From NCBI RefSeq assembly GCF_005937185.1, contig NZ_VCNI01000002.1, forward strand, positions 496,001 to 560,000: a stretch of DNA of 64,000 nucleotides, in the 5' to 3' direction. Shown here piece after piece: positions 35,353 to 42,023 of the stretch. A program made the position numbers and the translations under genes. Within the stretch, counting starts at the first letter, position 1, and every line of letters begins with the position of its first letter. The notes beneath the pieces are model-generated. The model saw only the letters and a program-made list of their open reading frames with translations. It did not search any database and was not told the origin of the DNA. The DNA is from Flagellimonas algicola. Lineage in GTDB: Bacteria; Bacteroidota; Bacteroidia; Flavobacteriales; Flavobacteriaceae.

Positions 35353-35600
35353 TGAAAAAGCATGGTGAACTCTCCAAATCGGAACTCTTTCATGAGATAA
35401 GACATCAAAGACTCCTTTGGGCCGGAAACCGCAAGCTTAAAATTTATGGCACTTTGCACTGCAAATCCGGAAAGCGGATGAAGGTAGAAAACCGAGTCTT
35501 TTTTGCCTCAGAAAAAGAAGCGATGGAAGCAGGATACCGCCCTTGTGGGCATTGCATGCGCACAAAATATGCGGAATGGAAACAGTATCAAGATTTCTAA
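35352..35600 (+). CDS. stand-alone Ada metal-binding (methylphosphotriester) domain protein
   Basis: 82 residues that resemble the N-terminal Zn domain of Ada: IYGTLHCKSGKRM, then ENRVFFASEKEAMEAGYRPCGHC. Cys37 matches the methyl-acceptor Cys38 of E. coli Ada, and Cys65 and Cys68 match Cys69 and Cys72. The position of Cys42 is occupied by a Lys, so only three cysteines remain for metal. The start codon overlaps the previous stop (TAATG). It may sense methylated phosphates and work with the AraC-Ogt fusion, in effect a split Ada. Confidence 0.85.
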   Translation: MKKHGELSKSELFHEIRHQRLLWAGNRKLKIYGTLHCKSGKRMKVENRVFFASEKEAMEAGYRPCGHCMRTKYAEWKQYQDF

Positions 35601-35636
35601 GATTCAAGGTTTATAGGAATACTTGCGTAAACCTAG

Positions 35637-35744
35637 TTCTCGATACTTTTTTTGTAGAAAAAACTCGAACTGACGGTTTTCGCAATGAATATTCGTCAAT
35701 TCGAGTGATTTTTATATGATGAGCTATAAACGCCATAGCGAGAA
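35637..35744. repeat. intergenic nested inverted-repeat element
   Basis: Outer arms TTCTCG (35637-35642) and CGAGAA (35739-35744) enclose inner arms ACTCGAACTGACG (35663-35675) and CGTCAATTCGAGT (35694-35706), which match with one mismatch. The unit of about 108 bases looks like a mobile or RNA-fold type intergenic repeat known in style from flavobacteria (Ctcga/Actcgaa motifs). It fills most of the gap between the repair operon and the GNAT gene. Confidence 0.5.
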
Positions 35745-35755
35745 TTGAATTTTCA

Positions 35756-35787
35756 TTGAATCGCACCACGGTTTAAAGCTATCTTTG
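35756..35787 (+). promoter_or_regulatory. GNAT gene promoter (-33 TTG, -7 TATCTTTG)
   Basis: TTG at 35756-35758, 21 bases, TATCTTTG at 35780-35787; start of transcription near 35793 with about 14 bases of leader. Confidence 0.55.
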
Positions 35788-35806
35788 AGAACTAAAACCA
35801 AATGCA

Positions 35807-36403
35807 ATGGACAACTGGTTACAACCCACTACCCTTGAAGGAAAGAGGGCCAAATTAATTCCCCTTCAAAAATCCCATAAAACTGAACTTTTGCAAGCGG
35901 CTTCGGATGGTAAATTATGGGAGCTATGGTTTACATCGGTCCCTTCGGAAAAAAACATTGACTCCTATATTGAAACAGCATTACAAAATCAGGCGGATGG
36001 GACGGCCTTGCCCTTTACCATAATTGACAAAAGCACCAATCAAATTGTAGGGTCTACCAGATACCTCAATGTTGAGGCCGAGCATAGACGACTTGAAATT
36101 GGCGCCACCTGGTATGCCAAAAGCAACCAAAGGAGTGGTCTAAATGTGGAATGTAAACATTTGTTGCTGCAACACGCCTTTGAGCAATTGAAGTGCATTG
36201 CCGTGGAATTCCGAACCCATTATCATAATCTTGCTTCTCGGACAGCTATCTCAAAGCTTGGGGCCAAACAGGAAGGAATCTTGCGCAATCACCGTATTGA
36301 TTCCCAGGGAAATTATCGGGATACCGTGGTTTTTTCCATTTTGGAAAGTGAATGGTCTACCGTGAAATACGGATTGGAACATCGGCTGAATAAAAAGTAT
36401 TAG
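35807..36403 (+). CDS. GNAT acetyltransferase, RimJ/RimL-like
   Basis: 198 residues. LEIGATWYAKSNQRSGLNVECK is the acetyl-CoA region and FRTHYHNLASRTAISKLGAKQEGILRNH the RimJ/RimL-type C-terminal part. Such enzymes acetylate ribosomal protein N-termini, aminoglycosides or other amines; the acceptor cannot be told from sequence. Stands alone with its own promoter. Confidence 0.9.
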   Translation: MDNWLQPTTLEGKRAKLIPLQKSHKTELLQAASDGKLWELWFTSVPSEKNIDSYIETALQNQADGTALPFTIIDKSTNQIVGSTRYLNVEAEHRRLEIGATWYAKSNQRSGLNVECKHLLLQHAFEQLKCIAVEFRTHYHNLASRTAISKLGAKQEGILRNHRIDSQGNYRDTVVFSILESEWSTVKYGLEHRLNKKY

Positions 36404-36430
36404 CGTTGTAGATTCCTTTACACCCTATAT

Positions 36431-36455
36431 CTCGACTGCACTCGACCTGACATCA
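36431..36455. repeat. degenerate CTCGACTGCRCTCGA-type short repeat
   Basis: CTCGACTGCACTCGAC followed by CTGACATC resembles the small palindromic repeat CTCGACTGCGCTCGA...TGACA that I recall from many flavobacterial genomes. It sits between the convergent GNAT and glycerate kinase genes. Confidence 0.35.
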
Positions 36456-36461
36456 ACAGTG

Positions 36462-37592
36462 CTACCTTACTTTTAGCAGTTTCGCAAAATTGAAACTGGC
36501 TTGTTCCAAATTGGAAAAACTGTTAGCCTTGGCGTCCTCCAAACTCCCTACTTGGTTAAGCACGGATACGGCATAGTCTAAGCCCATTTCCTGAATTTGT
36601 TGAATAGAAGCATTAACGGATCCGCACAAAGCCGCCACCGGAACGCCAGCTGCTTTTGCAGTTTTGACCACTCCAGCTATGGTCTTCCCTGCAGCAGTCT
36701 GTTTATCCAATTGTCCCTCACCCGTAATCAGCCAATCTGCATCTTTTAAGACCAGATCAAAATCTGCCATTTCCAAAACCAAATCCACTCCCGAGACCAA
36801 TTGGGCATTTAAAAAAGTCATAGCTCCCGCTCCCATTCCCCCAGCGGCACCCGAGCCTGGTACATCCCGTACATCTTTACCAAAATGGGATTGCAACACA
36901 TTGGCGAAATTTTCCAGGCCTCGATCCAGCATTTCAATTTCTTCGGGCGAAGCCCCTTTTTGTGCCCCATAAACATGGGCGGCCCCATTTTTACCATACA
37001 ATGGATTGTTTACATCACATGCCACCTTAACCTGGACTTTCTCCAATAACGATGAAGTTTTATCATCAACAACGTGATTTACATGGATCAAATTTTTTCC
37101 CACAGGTTGTAACCTATTTCCATCGGTATCCAAAAATGCATAGCCCAAGGCTGATGCCATTCCCATTCCGCCGTCATTGGTTGCACTCCCCCCAATGCCC
37201 AATACAATATTCAGTGCTCCCTTAGTCACAGCGTCCATAAGCAACTGCCCTGTTCCCAAAGTGGTGGTATGCATGCAGTTCATTTCCTCTTTCCGTAGCA
37301 GTTTGTAACCAGAGGCTTCAGACATTTCGATGTAAGCTGTTTTTTTGTCTTTGGATAACAAATAACCCGCTTCAATATCCCTAAACAAGGGGTCTTTAAC
37401 CTTGATTGTTTCCAAAGATGCCCTCAGATAGTCTTGAACCACCTCTAAGGTGCCATCTCCGCCATCTGCCAAGGGTTTTTTTAGTATTTGAGCTTGAGGA
37501 AACACCCTTCGAATTCCGTTTTCAACAGCCTCACAAAATTGTGATCCTGTCAAGGAACCTTTGTATTTATCGGGTGCTATCACAAACTTCAT
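36462..37592 (-). CDS. glycerate kinase (GlxK/GarK family)
   Basis: 376 residues. VIAPDKYKGSLTG near the N-terminus, GIGGSATNDGGMGMASALG, and GEGQLDKQTAAGKTIAGV are diagnostic for the type I (GarK) glycerate kinase family, which phosphorylates D-glycerate to 2- or 3-phosphoglycerate. Stands alone. It could receive glycerate or glyceraldehyde from sugar-acid breakdown, for example from the pathway proposed at 51-58 kb, though there is no positional link. Confidence 0.94.
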   Translation of the reverse strand: MKFVIAPDKYKGSLTGSQFCEAVENGIRRVFPQAQILKKPLADGGDGTLEVVQDYLRASLETIKVKDPLFRDIEAGYLLSKDKKTAYIEMSEASGYKLLRKEEMNCMHTTTLGTGQLLMDAVTKGALNIVLGIGGSATNDGGMGMASALGYAFLDTDGNRLQPVGKNLIHVNHVVDDKTSSLLEKVQVKVACDVNNPLYGKNGAAHVYGAQKGASPEEIEMLDRGLENFANVLQSHFGKDVRDVPGSGAAGGMGAGAMTFLNAQLVSGVDLVLEMADFDLVLKDADWLITGEGQLDKQTAAGKTIAGVVKTAKAAGVPVAALCGSVNASIQQIQEMGLDYAVSVLNQVGSLEDAKANSFSNLEQASFNFAKLLKVR

Positions 37593-37759
37593 AGGGAATA
37601 CTTAACTGAACAAGTGGGGTAATCCCACGCTCAATATTACGATGAAAGGGCATAAATCCCAAGGGAATCTATCATCACCACCCAACTTTATATACTACGT
37701 GTACATATTAAGTTTAATTTTGGAACAGAAGTTGTATACCCCCTATTAAAATCAATATC

Positions 37760-38458
37760 ATGAAAAAATTTATAACACTATCCCTATTTATTGCCTTAAC
37801 CATGACCACGTATTCACAAACCAAAAACTTTTTGGATATTCCTTATTTAGAAACCTCCGCTAGGGTAGACACCTTGGTAACACCCGACAAAATTTTTCTG
37901 AACATTACCATTCAAGAAAAAGATTCAAAGGGACGCAAATCTGTTGAAGAGCAGGAAAACAAAATGGCCAACAGCCTAAGGGCCTTGGGCATTGATTTGG
38001 AAGAACAATTAGTGATCAAAGACTTGAGCAGTAATTTCAAAAAGTACTTTTTACGACAAAAAGAGGTTTTAAAAAGCAAGCAATACTCCCTTTTGGTCCA
38101 CTCTGGAAAAAAAGCTGCCGAAGCCTTGATGGCCTTGGAAAAATTAGGCATCGCCAATACCTATTTGGAAAAAACCGAGTACTCCAAAATGGAGGAACTG
38201 GAGTTGGAGCTCAAGTCCAAAGCGGTGGCAAAGGCCAAGAAAAAAGCTGAGGCGTTAACTGCTCCCCTTGGGCAAAAAGTTGGGGCTGCCATTCATATCA
38301 TGGACACCTCTACTCCGTATTATCCAAGATATAACCAACCCAGAATGGAGATGAAAGCCATGACCATGGATGCGAGCGAAGCCCAACCGCTGGACATCGA
38401 TTTTGAAAAAATCAAAGTGGAAACTTCTGTGAACATCAAGTTTGAATTGTCCAAATAA
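37760..38458 (+). CDS. exported SIMPL (DUF541) domain protein
   Basis: 232 residues with a Sec signal peptide (ITLSLFIALTMTTYSQ). The mature part has YLETSARVDTLVTPDKIFLNITIQEKDSKGR and AVAKAKKKAEALTAPLGQKVG (shortened), the SIMPL-domain signature of BP26/DUF541 proteins in the periplasm. Function is unknown; such proteins form channel-like assemblies and help with stress. Starts 168 bases from glycerate kinase in divergent orientation. Confidence 0.88.
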   Translation: MKKFITLSLFIALTMTTYSQTKNFLDIPYLETSARVDTLVTPDKIFLNITIQEKDSKGRKSVEEQENKMANSLRALGIDLEEQLVIKDLSSNFKKYFLRQKEVLKSKQYSLLVHSGKKAAEALMALEKLGIANTYLEKTEYSKMEELELELKSKAVAKAKKKAEALTAPLGQKVGAAIHIMDTSTPYYPRYNQPRMEMKAMTMDASEAQPLDIDFEKIKVETSVNIKFELSK

Positions 38459-38492
38459 ACGCGCCTCTTTCGTCCTTTAAAAAAAGGACATC

Positions 38493-38984
38493 ATGAGACT
38501 TTTAATACCACTTTTACTTTTGAATTGGGGTTTAACCCATGCTCAAAACACACTGCAATTGGAAGAAGGGGAATCTTCCCCAAATGCCACTTTGGATGGG
38601 GTCGCCTGGATAGAGGGGTCTTGGCAGGGTGAAGCCTTGGGAGGAAAAGTCGAGGAAATTTGGAGTCCCGCTTTGGGAGGATCCATGATGTTTTCGTTTA
38701 AGCTGGTTCATGACGGTAAAATTTCCTTTTACGAATTTGGGCATATCCAAGAAAAGGACAATACGCTTGTACTGCAACTCAAACATTTTAATGGGAATCT
38801 GACCGGCTGGGAAACCCAAAAGGAGACAGTTGATTTTAAACTGGTAAAACTGGAAAAGGACAAGGTCTATTTTGAAGGTCTTACCATGGAAAAACTGGAC
38901 GGGGACGAAATGCAGGTATCCGTAGTGGTAGGACAAGAAGGAAAAACGAAAGAGCTGGTTTTCAATTACCGAAAGTACTACTGA
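38493..38984 (+). CDS. exported DUF6265-type protein
   Basis: 163 residues. A short Sec signal (LLIPLLLLNWGLTHAQ) is followed by VAWIEGSWQGEALGGKVEEIWSPALGGSM and LVLQLKHFNGNLTGWE, a beta-barrel pattern I associate with DUF6265. Function unknown. Follows the SIMPL gene at 34 bases and ends overlapping the convergent TetR gene by 7 bases. Confidence 0.8.
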   Translation: MRLLIPLLLLNWGLTHAQNTLQLEEGESSPNATLDGVAWIEGSWQGEALGGKVEEIWSPALGGSMMFSFKLVHDGKISFYEFGHIQEKDNTLVLQLKHFNGNLTGWETQKETVDFKLVKLEKDKVYFEGLTMEKLDGDEMQVSVVVGQEGKTKELVFNYRKYY

Positions 38985-39562
38985 TCCAAAATGGAAAGCC
39001 CTGTATCCAACATCTTTTTAAGCTTTATCGGGTCAGGGTCTACCTTGGCCACTACGCGCATGCCGCTGTAGAGTGTAAAGAGCATTGCGGCTACACTTTC
39101 TGCGTCCATATCCTTATGGAATTCTCCTTCTGCAATTCCTTTTTGGATGCATTGGGCAAAAAAATGTTCCATATTGGACTTGTTTTCATTCAAGATTTGA
39201 AGCAATTCCCCATCTCCCGGGATAAGTTCGGTAGTGGTATTGACCACAAAACATCCTTTTCGGAATGGATCTTCCATGGATTCCCTAATGGACATATCAA
39301 AAAGTTGCTGAAACCCTGCCTTAACACTCTTTGCATTTTCAAACAGCTTACGGAGCATATCACCGGTACCGCTCCTATAACGGGAAAATGCCTTGTTGAA
39401 CAATTCCTCCTTTCCACCAAAAGTATCATAGAGACTTGCTCGGTTGATCCCTAAGTGGGAAACCAAATCTTGCATTGATGTGGCATGGAACCCTCTTTCC
39501 CAAAAGAGTTCCATGGCCTTGATCAATATTTCCTCTTCATTGAATTGTTTCGTTCTTGGCAT
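38978..39562 (-). CDS. TetR/AcrR-family regulator
   Basis: About 194 residues from the ATG at 39562 (MPRTKQFNEEEI), which lies 5 bases after an operator. The N-terminal HTH is standard (ATSMQDLVSHLGINRASLYDTFGGKEELF, shortened). The C-terminal ligand domain (GFQQLFDMSIRESMEDPFRKGCFVVNTTTEL) is of the type seen with SDR/oxidoreductase targets. It follows the SDR gene on the same strand but has its own promoter. Palindromes of the same form (GGAA-N6-TTCC) at both promoters suggest that it represses itself and the SDR gene. Confidence 0.93.
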   Translation of the reverse strand: MPRTKQFNEEEILIKAMELFWERGFHATSMQDLVSHLGINRASLYDTFGGKEELFNKAFSRYRSGTGDMLRKLFENAKSVKAGFQQLFDMSIRESMEDPFRKGCFVVNTTTELIPGDGELLQILNENKSNMEHFFAQCIQKGIAEGEFHKDMDAESVAAMLFTLYSGMRVVAKVDPDPIKLKKMLDTGLSILDQ

Positions 39563-39566
39563 ATAT

Positions 39567-39614
39567 TTTGGAATATATGTTCCAAATTTATTCAAAAACT
39601 AAACCTGTGCCAAA
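39567..39614 (-). promoter_or_regulatory. tetR promoter with TTTGGAA-N6-TTCCAAA operator
   Basis: On the minus strand: -33 TTTG (39611-39614), 20 bases, TAAATTTG (39583-39590). The perfect palindrome TTTGGAA-TATATG-TTCCAAA (39567-39586) covers the end of the -7 box and the transcription start, as expected for autorepression. Confidence 0.7.
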
Positions 39615-40348
39615 CCGCCGTCCACAGGGATTTCAGCACCAGTGATATAGCTACTGTCTTCGGAGGCCAAAAACAACGCTGTTGTAGCAATTTCTCCTGC
39701 AGTTCCAAACCTTCCAAGCGATACCATGGATGGGAGACTGGAAGCCATTTGATCCACATTTTCCTGGGGTACATTGTGCTTCCCATAAATGGGCGTATCA
39801 ATAGGGCCCGGAGCGATTGCATTGACCCGAATACCCTTAGGCCCAAATTCGGCGGCCAATGTTCTGGTCAAGGACCGAAGCGCAGCCTTACTTGATGCAT
39901 AAGCGGCCATTCCTGCAAAACCTTTGACATTCACTATAGAGGTGTTGAATATGATACTGGCGCCCTCATTCAAATGCTCATAGGCGGTCTTCACGGTAAA
40001 CAAAGGTCCTTTGACATTGATATCATAAACCTCATCATAAATATCCTCAGTCAGTTCATTAATTCCCTCTAGACGAAATACCCCGGCATTCAGGAACAAA
40101 ATGTCAATCTTTCCAAAAGTTTCAATGGTTTTTTCAATCAACTTCTGACTGTCTGCTGTACTGGATGCTTCAGCCCTTACCAAAAGATATTCCCCAGTAA
40201 GCTCAGCCTTGAGCGCTTCCAGTTTTTCCTGATTTCTTCCGGTCAACACTACCTTAGCGCCTTGTTCCAGATACTTTTTGGCCGTTGCCAAGCCTATTCC
40301 ACTTGTAGCTCCGGTTACCACAGCCACCTTGTTTTCAAGTTTTCCCAT
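39599..40348 (-). CDS. short-chain dehydrogenase/reductase
   Basis: 249 residues with the classical SDR signatures: TGATSGIGLA (cofactor), LFLNAGVF (NAG), and Ser-x12-Tyr-x3-Lys (NTSIVNVKGFAGMAAYASSK). TGRNQEKLEALK suggests NADPH preference. Substrate unknown. It is regulated by the adjacent TetR by operator match. Confidence 0.93.
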   Translation of the reverse strand: MGKLENKVAVVTGATSGIGLATAKKYLEQGAKVVLTGRNQEKLEALKAELTGEYLLVRAEASSTADSQKLIEKTIETFGKIDILFLNAGVFRLEGINELTEDIYDEVYDINVKGPLFTVKTAYEHLNEGASIIFNTSIVNVKGFAGMAAYASSKAALRSLTRTLAAEFGPKGIRVNAIAPGPIDTPIYGKHNVPQENVDQMASSLPSMVSLGRFGTAGEIATTALFLASEDSSYITGAEIPVDGGLAQV

Positions 40349-40380
40349 TTTAAAGTAATTTTTGATTAATATTTTATTTT

Positions 40381-40432
40381 GGAACGTTCATTCCGATACA
40401 AACATATATATTTTGGAATGATTGTTCCAAAA
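40381..40432 (-). promoter_or_regulatory. SDR promoter bracketed by two GGAA-N6-TTCC operators
   Basis: Minus-strand -33 TTTG (40428-40431), 21 bases, -7 TATGTTTG (40399-40406). Operator TTTTGGAA-TGATTG-TTCCAAAA (40411-40432, 8-bp arms) contains the -33; a second site GGAA-CGTTCA-TTCC (40381-40394) covers the transcription start. Both have the same arm and spacer lengths as the tetR site. Confidence 0.72.
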
Positions 40433-40482
40433 TAAATCCAAGCTTTAACAATTATTTATCTTTATGCTTCAAATCAAAACCC

Positions 40483-41055
40483 ATGAACCTTCCCTTTATC
40501 GCTGACAAGTCTTTTAAAAATCAAAATTTTTCCCAAACCCGGTTGGATAAGGGAGAATATGAAAATTGCGTTTTTGAAGGTTGTAATTTTTCAGAGGGCT
40601 ATCTGGACAACCAAAACTTTATGGAATGCCAATTTGTGGATTGCGATATGACCAATGCGAACATAAAGCACACCATTTTTAAGGAAACCGAATTCCAAGA
40701 CTGTAAGTTGGTAGGGCTTTGTTTTGAAGATTGCAATAATCTGTTGTTCAGTGTACAGTTCCATGATTGCAATCTAACCTTAAGTTCCTTTTATGGTTTA
40801 ACACTGAAGGCCACACCGTTTTTGGATTGCATTCTTAGCAAGACAGACTTTACCGAGGCCGACCTTAGTCAGGCTGTTTTTTCCCAATGCAATTTGGAAA
40901 ATGCCATTTTTGAGCTGACCAATCTTAGCGGAGCCAACCTGTCATCTTCTTTCAATTTAAATATAGCCCCAGAACGGAATCAGCTTAAAAAAGCAAGGTT
41001 TAGCAGGGACAATCTTATCGGTTTATTGAAAAAATACGATATTGTTGTGGAGTAA
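40483..41055 (+). CDS. pentapeptide repeat protein (Qnr-like)
   Basis: 190 residues made of tandem pentapeptides of A(D/N)LXX/ CxFxx type (FEGCNFSEGYLDNQNFMECQF, TNANIKHTIFKETEFQDCKLVG, TDFTEADLSQAVFSQCNLENA), which fold into a right-handed square helix. A short break near FSRDNL marks the end. Qnr-type members mimic DNA and protect gyrase from quinolones; resistance cannot be assumed from sequence. It lies 11 bases upstream of the small Zn-ribbon gene. Confidence 0.9.
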   Translation: MNLPFIADKSFKNQNFSQTRLDKGEYENCVFEGCNFSEGYLDNQNFMECQFVDCDMTNANIKHTIFKETEFQDCKLVGLCFEDCNNLLFSVQFHDCNLTLSSFYGLTLKATPFLDCILSKTDFTEADLSQAVFSQCNLENAIFELTNLSGANLSSSFNLNIAPERNQLKKARFSRDNLIGLLKKYDIVVE

Positions 41056-41066
41056 ATGCAGTAGAT

Positions 41067-41420
41067 ATGTCCGAGAAGAAGTGTTTGGAATGTGGTGATG
41101 TGCTGGTTGGGCGTATTGATAAGAAGTATTGTTCCGACCATTGCCGAAACGCCTATAACAACAGGTTAAACAAGGACAGTAAAAACCTGGTCCGAAACAT
41201 CAACAATCGGTTACGGAAAAACTACCGCATCCTGGATAGTTTTCCTTTAAAGGAAGGAAAAACCAGGACAACAAAAATGCGGCTGATGGACAAAGGTTTC
41301 GATTTTGAATACATCACCAACCTTTACACCACCAAAAAAGGAAGCACCTATTATTTTGTGTACGATCTAGGTTATTTGCTCTTGGACAATGATAATTATA
41401 TCATTGTAAAACGAGAATAG
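41067..41420 (+). CDS. Zn-ribbon protein (DUF2116-like) of unknown function
   Basis: 117 residues. The N-terminus CLECGDVLVGRIDKKYCSDHCRNAYNNR has four cysteines spaced like a DUF2116/FYVE-type zinc ribbon. The rest (TRTTKMRLMDKGFDFEYITNLYTTKKGSTYYFVYDLGYL) is a beta-rich domain with no known function. Likely co-transcribed with the pentapeptide gene. Confidence 0.85.
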   Translation: MSEKKCLECGDVLVGRIDKKYCSDHCRNAYNNRLNKDSKNLVRNINNRLRKNYRILDSFPLKEGKTRTTKMRLMDKGFDFEYITNLYTTKKGSTYYFVYDLGYLLLDNDNYIIVKRE

Positions 41421-41427
41421 AACCGGA

Positions 41428-41901
41428 TTACTTTTTCCAATTTTGCGCACTAAGCTTCAGCGCCGCAATCACAATATCCTTTCTACTGATCTGTCCTACC
41501 AGAATATCATTCTTCATTACGGGAAGCCTACGGCGGTTATGCTTGTCAAAAACACCGGCTGCGTCAAAAATGCTCATATCGTGCGGGATGGTCTGCACAT
41601 TTTTAGTCATGAATCGCTCCACGCTCTTATCCAAAATGGGTTGATTGAAGTATCGACTTTCGGAAATTTGCTTCATGCAATCCGCCTCGGAAATAATTCC
41701 TACCAAAAACCCATTTTTATCCATCACCGGACCACCGGAGATATGATATTTGGCAAACGCCTCCATCACTTCCAAAATAGACTGTTCCGGTGAAAACGTG
41801 ACCAATTTTTTGGTCATATAGTCCTCCACAAGAATTGGCGCATCATATTCCTTCTTTGAAGCATCTTTAGATCGAACACCTTGAAAACTCTTGATTGCCA
41901 T
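41428..41901 (-). CDS. CBS-domain pair protein
   Basis: 157 residues with two CBS domains (MTKKLVTFSPEQSILEVMEAF...GIISEADCM and MTKNVQTIPHDMSIFDAAGVFDKHNRRRLPVM, shortened). Such pairs bind adenine nucleotides and regulate or sense energy state; no catalytic domain is attached. Single gene, convergent with the Zn-ribbon gene. Confidence 0.92.
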   Translation of the reverse strand: MAIKSFQGVRSKDASKKEYDAPILVEDYMTKKLVTFSPEQSILEVMEAFAKYHISGGPVMDKNGFLVGIISEADCMKQISESRYFNQPILDKSVERFMTKNVQTIPHDMSIFDAAGVFDKHNRRRLPVMKNDILVGQISRKDIVIAALKLSAQNWKK

Positions 41902-42023
41902 ATCATTTACTTTTAGGGTTGATTAATAAATATAGGCTTTTTTAACGAATTATTTAAATTATTGGCAATGAACGTGCTAAGGTTTAAGAATTTCATATTT
42001 TTGGAAGCCAACTTAATCGAACT

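Noticed and set aside
40483..41055. quinolone resistance (qnr) gene
   Set aside because: Pentapeptide repeats alone do not show gyrase protection, and the neighbours are not resistance genes.
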